Of a DNA stretch of 11,214 nt, positions 1-7,911 are shown piece by piece. Origin of the DNA: Bacteroidota bacterium (GTDB lineage Bacteria > Bacteroidota > Bacteroidia > Bacteroidales > Prolixibacteraceae). Below the pieces are notes generated by a model that did no database searches, had not been told where the DNA came from, and was given only the letters and a program-made list of their open reading frames with translations. The translations under genes were made by a program, and so were the position numbers. The stretch is from contig JAUYTA010000160.1 of the NCBI GenBank assembly GCA_030695265.1, forward strand, positions 1-11,214, in the 5' to 3' direction. Numbering within the stretch: position 1 is the stretch's first letter; each line of letters starts with the position of its first letter.

Positions 1-1359
1 CTGCATTTTCGCGAGGTAATCTTTTCCTGAAAATGCCAGCAACCGCAACTCATCCAATTCAGGAGAAACACCTGCAGCAATTACGCTTCCCTTGTTTACC
101 AATGTTGGCGGATCGGGATGGATTTCCTTTTCGATGCGCATTCGGATCGACTCGCAGGGATTCAGTTGTTCGGCAAATCGTTGCAAATTTGCACTCTCGG
201 ATTGACTGCACAATTGTTTGATGGGAACAATGGCCTGAAGTGCATTTTTCAGCTGGACCACCTCGCGCGGGTTGATGCGAACAACAGCCACCTTTGAGAT
301 AATGCGTTCCAAATCGCCCACCTGACGAATGTGTTCTTCAAGATTTTCCTTCAGGCTTTCATCTTTTACCAGAAATTCCACCACATTCAGGCGGTTGTTA
401 ATGGCTGCAATTTCCTTCAGTGGAAGGGCAATCCAGCGTTTCAGCAAACGTGCGCCCATCGGCGAAATGGTTTTGTCGATCACCTGAACAAGCGTTTTTG
501 CTCCTTCGTTGATCGAATTAAAAAGTTCGAGGTTGCGAATGGTAAAACGGTCGAGCCAAACGTATTTGTCTTCTTCGATGCGCGACAAGCTGACGATGTG
601 TTTCGTCTGGTGATGCTGTGTCAAATCGAGGTAATGCAGAATAGCTCCTGAAGCGATGATCCCGTAATTCAGCTCGTGCACACCAAAACCCTTGAGCGAT
701 TTGGTTTCGAAATGCCGCATCAGCCGGTCGTTGGCAGCATCTTCGGTATAAACCCAGTCATCCTGCGAAAAAGTATAGTATTTTCCACCAAACAAGGCGG
801 TAAAATCGGCTCCTTTTCCTTTCTGAAACAAAACTTCTTTGGGCTGAAAAGAGCTGAGTAACTTATCGATGTATTCGAAAGAGCCTTCTGCGGTTAAAAA
901 TTCACCGGTTGAAATATCCAGAAAGGCAATTCCGGCCAGTTTTTTATCGAAATGTACTGAAGCTAAAAAATTGTTTTCGCGGTGCTCCAGGATGTTGTCG
1001 TTGTATGAAACACCGGGAGTTACCAACTCTGTAATACCGCGTTTTACGATATTTTTGGTCAACTTCGGATCTTCGAGCTGCTCGCAAATGGCAACCCTGG
1101 CACCAGAGCGAACCAATTTTGGAAGATAAGTATCGAGTGCATGATAAGGAAACCCGGCAAGTTCAACATAGCTGGCCGATCCATTTGCCCGTCGGGTGAG
1201 CGTTATGCCCAGAATACCCGATGCGCGAATGGCATCTTCGCCGAAAGTTTCATAAAAATCGCCAACGCGGAACAATAAAATGGCATCAGGATGTACTGCC
1301 TTGACAGCATTGTACTGCTTCATCAAAGGAGTTTCGGCATATTTTGAAGTAGTGCTCAA
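1..1359 (-). CDS. mutS: DNA mismatch repair protein MutS, N-terminal part (runs off the left edge)
   Basis: MutS finds mismatched and looped bases after replication and recruits MutL. I translated this frame by hand: it is open for 453 codons, and the far end (about codons 350-453) has no stop or frameshift. The mismatch-reading motif G-D-F-Y-E is at residues 33-37, with F35 and E37 matching the Phe and Glu that contact the mispaired base in the family. The connector and core/lever domains follow; the clamp remainder and ATPase domain lie outside the window. The start is a TTG at 1357-1359 (reading M-S-T-T-S-K-Y), because no in-frame ATG exists upstream and the next ATG (1321-1323) would remove conserved N-terminal residues before the K-Q-Y segment. 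A TAnnTTTG box lies about 25 bases upstream. It is 56 bases downstream of lnb, on the same strand. Identity is certain; the start is likely. Confidence 0.95.
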   Translation of the reverse strand, partial: MSTTSKYAETPLMKQYNAVKAVHPDAILLFRVGDFYETFGEDAIRASGILGITLTRRANGSASYVELAGFPYHALDTYLPKLVRSGARVAICEQLEDPKLTKNIVKRGITELVTPGVSYNDNILEHRENNFLASVHFDKKLAGIAFLDISTGEFLTAEGSFEYIDKLLSSFQPKEVLFQKGKGADFTALFGGKYYTFSQDDWVYTEDAANDRLMRHFETKSLKGFGVHELNYGIIASGAILHYLDLTQHHQTKHIVSLSRIEEDKYVWLDRFTIRNLELFNSINEGAKTLVQVIDKTISPMGARLLKRWIALPLKEIAAINNRLNVVEFLVKDESLKENLEEHIRQVGDLERIISKVAVVRINPREVVQLKNALQAIVPIKQLCSQSESANLQRFAEQLNPCESIRMRIEKEIHPDPPTLVNKGSVIAAGVSPELDELRLLAFSGKDYLAKMQ

Positions 1360-1383
1360 TGTTCTGAATTTTTTAAAGAAACA

Positions 1384-1391
1384 CAAAGATA
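1384..1391 (-). promoter_or_regulatory. Probable Bacteroidota -7 promoter box for mutS (TATCTTTG)
   Basis: The minus strand reads TATCTTTG, a perfect match to the Bacteroidota sigma-A -7 consensus TAnnTTTG. It lies in the 56-base gap between lnb and mutS, about 24 bases before the TTG start. No convincing -33 TTTG element was found. It suggests that mutS can be transcribed separately from lnb. Confidence 0.5.
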
Positions 1392-1415
1392 AGTTTTAAA
1401 GGCATGAATAAAAGT

Positions 1416-2573
1416 TTACTTTCTTTCCTGCATCAAATTCACTGCAACCCGAACAAGCATAGTCATAATAATAAAGTAAACCGCGAAATTGAACTGTTGA
1501 CCCATTACCAATGAAAGAAGTAAAAGTGCTCCGGCAAACCAAAAATAGATCCGGGTTTTGGATCTCCATTTTTTAAACTTCCAGACAAATGCAAAAAACA
1601 GATTCGCTGGAAATGCCCACAACAGGTTGTAATTGGGGCTCATCGCAGGGTGTTCCGAATACAACGTAAACCAGCCAATGATTAACCCGGCAAAGCCAGT
1701 CAGGCCAAACAACCAGTAATCGAGCCAGTCGGAATTGTTTTTTCTGAGAAAAGCGCGCACCGAAATTCTGGCAACAAACAGAAAAAACAGACCAAAAACA
1801 ATTGCCGGCCATTGCAAATCCGAGACGAGCTTGGTATTTGGATATTCAACTAGGGTGCGGGTTTCAAGTACCAAAGGTTGTACATTTCCATCGATGGTTA
1901 TTTCCGCATTGGCAAACTGGGCTTGCAGGTATTCAGGCAAAAACATTTGTCCGTAGGCCGAAACCGACTCATCTGCTTTTTTGCCAACCAGTAAATCGAT
2001 GCCCAGGTCAATCCAGCGAAATGAATGATGGAATTCCTTGATCAGGTCGCGGTATGTTTTTGTTGGGTGATCATCAGTAAAACGAACGGTTCCTCCGGCA
2101 TTTCGTTCAATCATATCACGCACGCGGGTGGCACAATTGTCCATAAAAAAATTATAGCGGTATTCGCGGTTTTCGGGTTTGGCATTCTCAAGCAACGCAT
2201 GAAAAAGTTTGATTTTTCCTTCAGGAGAAAGATTGAGCACCTGTTCGTAAACACTGCGATTATCTGCTTCATATTCAGGAATAAAACTACTGAACTTCTG
2301 CCCAACCATCAGGTAATCGGTTTGCCCTTTTGCAAAACGGTAAATAAAATTGGGCGATTCGAAACTGAAAATTCCGTAATTAAACACAGCATCAAGTCCG
2401 GTGGACGGATCGTTCACGCGGATGGCCGTGTGCCCGTACATTGAATAAACATCTGTTCCCGGGTTACAGGTCAGGATACTTACAGTCGCCTCCGGACTCA
2501 GCGATTGCGAACGAACTTCGGGCTGAAAAATCAGGATTGAAAGGAAAATCAGGAGAAAAATACGCATTTGCAT
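1416..2573 (-). CDS. lnb: Lnb-type lipoprotein N-acyltransferase (DUF4105 domain plus membrane domain)
   Basis: The 385-residue protein has a signal peptide or first membrane helix (about residues 3-22, ending near S-Q-S). A periplasmic domain of the Lnb/DUF4105 family covers about residues 28-230. The C-terminal membrane block has about five helices near 254-272, 286-305, 316-331, 342-358 and 362-378. Family hallmarks are Y-G-H-T-A-I-R with H48 and M-D-N-C-A-T-R with C147, which look like the His and Cys of a papain-like acyl-enzyme centre. Proteins of this type were proposed as the enzyme that N-acylates outer-membrane lipoproteins in Bacteroides, which lack Lnt; I assign function by that family link. 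ATG at 2571-2573 is the start; an in-frame ATG two codons later is also possible. It lies just upstream of mutS, but no functional link to mutS is evident. Family membership is firm, the enzyme role less so. Confidence 0.8.
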   Translation of the reverse strand: MQMRIFLLIFLSILIFQPEVRSQSLSPEATVSILTCNPGTDVYSMYGHTAIRVNDPSTGLDAVFNYGIFSFESPNFIYRFAKGQTDYLMVGQKFSSFIPEYEADNRSVYEQVLNLSPEGKIKLFHALLENAKPENREYRYNFFMDNCATRVRDMIERNAGGTVRFTDDHPTKTYRDLIKEFHHSFRWIDLGIDLLVGKKADESVSAYGQMFLPEYLQAQFANAEITIDGNVQPLVLETRTLVEYPNTKLVSDLQWPAIVFGLFFLFVARISVRAFLRKNNSDWLDYWLFGLTGFAGLIIGWFTLYSEHPAMSPNYNLLWAFPANLFFAFVWKFKKWRSKTRIYFWFAGALLLLSLVMGQQFNFAVYFIIMTMLVRVAVNLMQERK

Positions 2574-2591
2574 AACCGAAATTTTTGGTTC

Positions 2592-2599
2592 TAAAGATA
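2592..2599 (-). promoter_or_regulatory. Possible -7 promoter box for lnb (TATCTTTA)
   Basis: The minus strand reads TATCTTTA, matching five of the six fixed bases of TAnnTTTG. It sits 18 bases before the lnb start codon, so the leader would be very short. No clear -33 element was seen. This is a tentative call. Confidence 0.3.
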
Positions 2600-2663
2600 A
2601 CGGTTTTGCTTTTATCCTGAAGGTAGTTTTGCTTCCCCTTCCATGAAAAATTAATGAATACCT

Positions 2664-2736
2664 ATATCTCGGTGTTCTGCACCTCTTGGGTTAATTGCAT
2701 CATATAAGCTACAAATATCAACGGTGCTCTGCACCT
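2664..2736. repeat. Two direct copies of a short REP-like hairpin repeat (GGTGYTCTGCACC)
   Basis: The two copies, 2671-2683 and 2723-2735, lie 52 bases apart in the same orientation. Each is preceded by ATATC two or three bases earlier and followed by T. The 13-base core is an inverted repeat with five-base arms around a TCT loop. The second copy pairs perfectly, GGTGC with GCACC; the first has T instead of C, which still allows a G-U pair in RNA. The pair lies in the 281-base gap between lnb and groL, where I see no gene. Its function is unknown; it resembles dispersed intergenic REP-type elements. Confidence 0.6.
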
Positions 2737-2782
2737 AAAAAAAGGCTTGCTTTATTTTACCCATACAAAACATTATAAAACC

Positions 2783-2820
2783 AAAAAAGCCCCCTTCCGG
2801 AGAACCGAAAGAGAGCTTTT
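2783..2820 (-). terminator. Rho-independent terminator of the groS-groL operon
   Basis: On the minus strand, 35 bases after the groL stop, a hairpin with 16-base arms (2805-2820 and 2785-2800) encloses the four-base loop TTCT. All 16 positions pair if four G-U pairs are allowed, and none is mismatched. The 3' arm ends in a T run of six, then GG and four more T. It follows the last gene of the chaperonin operon and would insulate lnb from groL. Confidence 0.9.
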
Positions 2821-2854
2821 AAAATATATATTAAATTGAAGGGTATGCCGGATA

Positions 2855-4507
<1,653 letters not shown>

Positions 4508-4525
4508 TTAATTGTTATTAATCAA

Positions 4526-4807
4526 TTACTCAGCAACAAATAATACATCGGTTTGAGACATCAACAGGTAATCAGTTCCATCAATGTTTAACTCGGTACC
4601 CGAATATTTTCCGTAAAATACCGTATCGCCAACACTGATTTCCATTGGTTCATCTTTTTTAGGAGAACCAACCAGAACAACTTTACCAACTTGTGGTTTT
4701 TCCTTTGCCGAATCAGGAATAATGATTCCGCTTGCTGTTTTCTTTTCAGCTTCCTTGGGTTGTACAAGAACTTTACCTGCAAGGATTTTCCCTTTTAAAT
4801 CTGTCAT
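4526..4807 (-). CDS. groS: Co-chaperonin GroES (10 kDa)
   Basis: GroES is the heptameric lid of the GroEL chamber. The 93-residue protein has the family pattern: the beta-barrel start L-A-G-K-V-L-V-Q-P, then the mobile loop around T-A-S-G-I-I-I-P-D (about 25-33) that binds GroEL through its hydrophobic I-I-I, then V-G-D-T-V-F-Y-G-K-Y-S-G-T, and an end in T-D-V-L-F-V-A. It is the first gene of the operon, 30 bases before groL. The 265 bases upstream hold a sigma-54-like promoter and TGACA repeats, suggesting stress or activator control rather than only a housekeeping promoter. Confidence 0.98.
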   Translation of the reverse strand: MTDLKGKILAGKVLVQPKEAEKKTASGIIIPDSAKEKPQVGKVVLVGSPKKDEPMEISVGDTVFYGKYSGTELNIDGTDYLLMSQTDVLFVAE

Positions 4808-4864
4808 TTTTAAATTATTTAATTGGTTTGACTTTTAAACTTTATTTTTTTGACACCATTCGTT

Positions 4865-4881
4865 AGCAGATACTATGCCAA
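4865..4881 (-). promoter_or_regulatory. Candidate sigma-54 (-24/-12) promoter of groS-groL
   Basis: The minus strand here has TTGGCA, then seven bases, then TGCT. GG and GC are separated by exactly ten bases, the spacing required for sigma-54 (RpoN) promoters. The TTGGCA and TGC parts match the consensus YTGGCAC-N5-TTGCW; C at the end of the -24 box and the first T of the -12 box do not. The predicted start of transcription, about 12 bases beyond GC, would be near 4854, leaving a leader of about 47 bases. No TAnnTTTG box was found before groS. A partial TTTTGGCAC copy lies just upstream (4890-4898) but lacks a matching -12 element. Confidence 0.5.
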
Positions 4882-5001
4882 AGCCGATAGTGCCAAAATT
4901 CAGGAATGCCAATGGACATTTTTTCATTTTAATCCTGAATCATTGAATCAACATGCGGTTAATCACCTGAAATAAAGACATTTTGAAGCACTTCCTACTA
5001 C

Positions 5002-5026
5002 TGTCATTTGGTGTGTCATCCTGTCA
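5002..5026 (-). promoter_or_regulatory. Cluster of three TGACA direct repeats upstream of groS (possible activator site)
   Basis: TGACA occurs three times on the minus strand within 25 bases, at 5022-5026, 5014-5018 and 5002-5006, with start-to-start steps of 8 and 12. The cluster is about 150-170 bases upstream of the predicted sigma-54 start of groS, the range where enhancer-binding activators usually bind. The repeat is seen directly; the binding role is inference. The rest of the 265-base gap between apbE and groS shows no gene. Confidence 0.4.
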
Positions 5027-5072
5027 GTTTTGTACAAATCCGGTCTTCGACGGGCGTTCGAATTCAGAAGTA

Positions 5073-6080
5073 CTATTCTTGTTTAACAATCATTTTTTTC
5101 ATTCCTTCTGAAAAGAAAACTACATAGTCGCCTTGCGCGTTGCTGTAAACAAAATAGACTTCAACATCCTTAAGTTTCGACAGTAATTCCATGCTTTTGT
5201 CAACACCAAGCACCATAAATGCAGTGGCATAAGCATCGGCAGTCATTGCGTCGTCGCAAACAACTGTTGCACTCAGCAGCGTATTTCTAGCCGGGAACCC
5301 GGTTTTCGGATCAATTGTATGCGAATATTTTACACCGTCTTCCACAAAAAACTTACGGTAATTTCCAGAAGTCGCCAGTGATTTATTGTTGATTTCGATG
5401 ATTGCCTGAAGTTCATTTCCCGGCATCATATTTCCATCCGATGGTTTATCGATACCTATTCGCCAGAATATATCTTTTGCATTGGTGCCTTTTCCACGCA
5501 CCTCGCCGCCAATTTCGACGAGGTAATTTTTTATGCCCTTACTTTTGAAAAAATCACACACAACATCAACAGAATAACCTTGTGCAATGGCATTTACGTC
5601 TATTTTCACGCCAGGGTATTTCTTGATAACCTTGCGCCCTTCAAGTTTAACTTTTTCCATACCGACATATTGCAACAGACTGTCGATGTGCGCCGAATCG
5701 TGTTTCGCCACCGGACCATCTCCAAATCCCCACGCTCGTACAACAGGGCCAACAGTAATGTCAAAAGCGCCTCCTGAAATGGCATTCACTTCGGCGGACT
5801 TCTTGAATACTTTCACAAACCAATCGTCGGCTTCAACCTTTGGATCATTGTTATTGATTCTGGAAATAATAGAAGTGGAATCATACGATGAAAGGGATTT
5901 GTCAAACGCTTTCAGGATCGAATCAATTGCCTGACTGTAATATTCGTTGGTAGAGTTTTCGTAAGTGATGTTGTAGGTGGTACCTTGTGCAAACCCAGAG
6001 ATTTTCACGTACTCACTTTTTTTTGAGTGACAGGAAGCAAGGAGCAGAATGGAGATAAGTGATAACAGAATGAATTTCAT
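5073..6080 (-). CDS. apbE: FAD:protein FMN transferase ApbE, lipoprotein
   Basis: ApbE transfers FMN from FAD to a threonine in extracytoplasmic flavoproteins such as Rnf and Nqr subunits, with Mg. The 335-residue protein begins with a lipoprotein signal ending in L-A-S-C, with C17 as the lipidated residue, so it is membrane-anchored outside the cytoplasm. Family motifs follow in order: G-T-T-Y-N-I-T-Y (33-40), the segment S-S-Y-D-S-T-S-I-I-S-R-I-N (64-76), G-A-F-D-I-T-V-G-P (104-112), the flavin-binding D-V-N-A-I-A-Q-G-Y-S-V-D (151-162), V-E-I-G-G-E-V-R (178-185), S-H-T-I-D-P-K-T-G (253-261) and the metal site around T280, D282 and T286. No nqr, rnf or FMN-bind gene lies in the window, so its substrate is encoded elsewhere. 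It is divergent from the VTT gene, with a 170-base gap between them. Nothing suggests damage. Confidence 0.95.
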   Translation of the reverse strand: MKFILLSLISILLLASCHSKKSEYVKISGFAQGTTYNITYENSTNEYYSQAIDSILKAFDKSLSSYDSTSIISRINNNDPKVEADDWFVKVFKKSAEVNAISGGAFDITVGPVVRAWGFGDGPVAKHDSAHIDSLLQYVGMEKVKLEGRKVIKKYPGVKIDVNAIAQGYSVDVVCDFFKSKGIKNYLVEIGGEVRGKGTNAKDIFWRIGIDKPSDGNMMPGNELQAIIEINNKSLATSGNYRKFFVEDGVKYSHTIDPKTGFPARNTLLSATVVCDDAMTADAYATAFMVLGVDKSMELLSKLKDVEVYFVYSNAQGDYVVFFSEGMKKMIVKQE

Positions 6081-6210
6081 TAAACTATGTTTTATTATGA
6101 TTCTTGATACTAATATTTCAGAAGCCGTAAAATTAAGACTTATAATTTAGTAAATTGCGGATAGGTTTTTAAACTGAACAATTATTTCCGTCATTCTCAA
6201 AAGGTTTAAC

Positions 6211-6218
6211 TAAATTTG
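6211..6218 (+). promoter_or_regulatory. Probable -7 promoter box for the VTT-domain gene (TAAATTTG)
   Basis: The plus strand reads TAAATTTG, a full match to TAnnTTTG, 32 bases before the ATG at 6251. A good -33 element is not visible at the expected distance. The 170-base gap must also hold the promoter of divergent apbE, for which no matching box was found. Confidence 0.5.
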
Positions 6219-6250
6219 GATACCAAAATAGCTTAATTCATTCGAAGCAG

Positions 6251-6781
6251 ATGAAACGGTCACGATTAGATATCAAGCGCTTGATCATTGTGTTGTTTTT
6301 CGCAACCGTTGCCATTACAATTGCCTCACTTACCATCGGAAAAGATATTTACCGACACAACGAGAGTGGTTTGTTGTCTTTTGCCATTGTCAACTTCTCG
6401 GGGTATTTGTTTTTCCTGTTTATGCCGGTCGAATTGATGTTTATCTTCTACCTGAGGTCTGGATTCGATCCGCTTTTTCTGAATCTGATTGCTATTGGAA
6501 CCGCTCTTATTTCACAATCAATTGATTATTTGATCGGGTATTTTTTTAGTACCGGAATAATTGACCGATTGATTGGACGCCGCCGATACCTCAAAGCTGA
6601 AGCTGAAATCCGCAAATACGGCAAACTGGCATTGTTGGTTTTCAATTTTTTCCCATTGTCATCGCCTGTAATTGCGCTTGCCGCCGGAATGCTGAAATAC
6701 CGCATTAAAGATGCTTTACTGTACAGTATTATTGGACTGGTTGCCAAATATCTGCTGCTGACACTTTTTTTTGGATTGTAA
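6251..6781 (+). CDS. Small VTT/DedA-like integral membrane protein
   Basis: The 176-residue protein is very hydrophobic, with helices near 11-29, 40-67, 74-100, 121-145 and 154-175. The central part resembles the VTT (SNARE-associated/DedA, YqaA-like) domain: a basic loop G-R-R-R-Y-L-K-A-E-A-E-I-R-K-Y-G (about 109-124), followed by a re-entrant-looking segment with N-F-F-P-L-S-S-P and A-A-G-M-L. Such proteins are linked to lipid-carrier or phospholipid flipping and envelope homeostasis, but the substrate of this one cannot be read. It is the only plus-strand gene here, divergent from apbE, with its own promoter box and terminator, so it forms a single-gene unit. The DedA-family call is moderately firm; the function is inferred. 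Confidence 0.7.
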   Translation: MKRSRLDIKRLIIVLFFATVAITIASLTIGKDIYRHNESGLLSFAIVNFSGYLFFLFMPVELMFIFYLRSGFDPLFLNLIAIGTALISQSIDYLIGYFFSTGIIDRLIGRRRYLKAEAEIRKYGKLALLVFNFFPLSSPVIALAAGMLKYRIKDALLYSIIGLVAKYLLLTLFFGL

Positions 6782-6811
6782 AGTGGAACCCTCACTCAAC
6801 CGTTACAAATT

Positions 6812-6866
6812 GAACTCCGGAAGATCTTCTCTTATTGAAGGCTTTCCGGAGTTCAGTGTTTTTTGG
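6812..6866 (+). terminator. Rho-independent terminator of the VTT-domain gene
   Basis: Thirty bases after the stop codon is an 18-base stem (6812-6829 with 6837-6854), with 11 perfect outer pairs, one internal mismatch and two G-U pairs. The loop has seven bases. AGTG and a run of six T follow on the plus strand. The minus side of the stem has no T run, so it serves the plus-strand gene. Confidence 0.85.
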
Positions 6867-6870
6867 TTTA

Positions 6871-6901
6871 GTCAGCGGGTGACTCAAAGTCACCCTCTGA
6901 C
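6871..6901. repeat. Intergenic inverted repeat between convergent genes
   Basis: The 31 bases fold into a stem of 14 positions with one C-T mismatch around a three-base loop; outer arms are GTCAG/CTGAC and inner arms GGGTGACT/AGTCACCC. It lies 17 bases beyond the pyrF stop. No T run follows on the minus strand, and on the plus strand a T run appears only after about ten other bases. It may stop or stabilise the pyrF transcript, or be a dispersed REP-like element. The GGTG...CACC arms resemble those of the repeats at 2671 and 2723. Confidence 0.6.
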
Positions 6902-6917
6902 TATCCGCAATATTTTT

Positions 6918-7754
6918 TTACAGCAAATCCGCTTCCAGCAGTAGTTCTTCCATTTCAAGCTGCACATTAATGGCTTCGTTGCGCGCTTTTTCGGCAAAGT
7001 CTTCGCCATCCGAAGCATAAATTATCTGGCGCGAAGAATTGACCAGCAATCCGCACATATCATTCATACCGTATTTGGCAACTTCCTGAAGGCTTCCGCC
7101 TTGCGCGCCAACTCCCGGAACCAGCAGAAAATGATCAGGTACCAATTGACGAATTTCTTCCAGTTTTTCGGCTTTCGTTGCGCCTACCACATACATCATG
7201 TTATCGGTTGTTCCCCAAGTTTGAGAGGTTTTCAGCACGGTTTCAAACAACTGTTCTCCGGTTTCGGCATTCTTCAGGTATTGAAAATCTGCCGCTCCTT
7301 TGTTCGAAGTCAAGGCAAGAACAATTACCCAACGATCGAGGTAAGTCATAAACGGTTTGATAGAATCTTCGCCCATGTATGGCGCAACAGTTACCGCATC
7401 AAAATCCATGTGATCGAAAAATGCACGGGCATATAAATTCGAAGTGTTACCGATATCACCACGCTTGGCATCAGCAATAATGAACTGCTCCGGATATTTC
7501 TCGCGGATGTATTTCACTGTTTTCTCCAGGCTGATCCATCCCTTTGCACCTTCACATTCAAAAAATGCCACATTTATTTTGTATGCAACACACAAATCTG
7601 CTGTCTTGTCAACAATTTGCCTATTAAACTCAAACATTGGATCATCGTGACGCTCCCTTAAATGTTTGGGTATCTTTTGAATATCGGTATCTAATCCAAC
7701 GCATAAAAAGCTGCGTTTCAGCTTTATCTGTTCAAAAAGTTGTTCGCGGTTCAT
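6918..7754 (-). CDS. pyrF: Orotidine 5'-phosphate decarboxylase (type 2)
   Basis: PyrF converts orotidine monophosphate to UMP, the last step of de novo pyrimidine synthesis, in the cytosol. At 278 residues it has the length of the longer type 2 family. The substrate segment F-L-C-V-G-L-D-T-D is at 16-24. The catalytic signature [12 protein letters not shown] spans 93-104, with D95, K97 and D100. V-A-P-Y-M-G follows at 123-128, and the phosphate-binding loop P-G-V-G-A-Q-G-G is at 213-220. In relatives it usually follows purM and prfA directly; here a two-gene cassette and several repeats lie between. The start is ATG 7752-7754. No clear promoter box is seen upstream, so it may depend on read-through or on signals in the repeats. 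Confidence 0.97.
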   Translation of the reverse strand: MNREQLFEQIKLKRSFLCVGLDTDIQKIPKHLRERHDDPMFEFNRQIVDKTADLCVAYKINVAFFECEGAKGWISLEKTVKYIREKYPEQFIIADAKRGDIGNTSNLYARAFFDHMDFDAVTVAPYMGEDSIKPFMTYLDRWVIVLALTSNKGAADFQYLKNAETGEQLFETVLKTSQTWGTTDNMMYVVGATKAEKLEEIRQLVPDHFLLVPGVGAQGGSLQEVAKYGMNDMCGLLVNSSRQIIYASDGEDFAEKARNEAINVQLEMEELLLEADLL

Positions 7755-7762
7755 GAAAAGCC

Positions 7763-7783
7763 CCCTTTAATTCCCCCAAAGGG
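7763..7783. repeat. Short C-rich hairpin just before the pyrF start
   Basis: CCCTTT (7763-7768) and AAAGGG (7778-7783) form a six-base stem around a loop of nine bases. On the minus strand the stem ends eight bases before the pyrF ATG, so in mRNA it could affect pyrF translation. From memory this sequence style is a common intergenic repeat in Bacteroidota, but I cannot search for copies here. Confidence 0.45.
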
Positions 7784-7833
7784 AAGATGATTCTATAATT
7801 TTCTATATTTTACGGTTATTGGAAGCGCCTTTT

Positions 7834-7868
7834 TCTCCTTACCCTTGGAAGGTCGGGATGGGGCTTCT
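7834..7868 (-). repeat. Intergenic repeat, copy A (pairs with 8675-8708)
   Basis: These 35 bases match 8675-8708, including 23 identical bases in a row (7846-7868 with 8686-8708). The differences are confined to the run around 7841-7845, including one inserted base. On the minus strand it directly follows the stop codon of the prfA remnant, as copy B follows prfA itself. Each copy therefore belongs to a longer duplicated unit, not to two independent insertions. Confidence 0.85.
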
Positions 7869-7911
7869 AAATTTCCGCTTCCTTCAATCTTTCAGCGTTT
7901 TCTTCTATCTG
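7867..7911 (-). pseudogene. Remnant of a prfA 3' end (last 14 codons and stop)
   Basis: Read on the minus strand, this stretch gives Q-I-E-E-N-A-E-R-L-K-E-A-E-I and a TAG stop. The intact prfA ends Q-V-E-E-N-A-E-R-L-K-E-A-E-I. Of the eight base differences in 45, six are silent and fall in six different codons (Asn, Arg, Leu, Lys, Glu, Ala); the other two fall in one codon and change Val to Ile. Similarity fades upstream of the Gln codon. There is no start codon or prfA body, so it cannot encode a protein. It lies between the HEPN gene and pyrF, where the host's own prfA end would be expected if something had inserted at the end of prfA. It overlaps the HEPN stop codon (7905-7907) in another frame. 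Confidence 0.85.

Noticed and set aside
2025..2444. A 139-codon plus-strand open frame opposite lnb
   Set aside because: It is antisense to lnb, with no promoter or recognisable domain; its composition fits a complementary-strand artefact.
2671..2735. CRISPR-like repeats
   Set aside because: Only two 13-base units are present, with self-complementary structure, no further units and no cas genes.
4850..4876. Plus-strand TTGACA followed by TACTAT, resembling an E. coli sigma-70 promoter
   Set aside because: The spacer is 15 bases, too short, and no plus-strand gene follows. Bacteroidota promoters have a different consensus.
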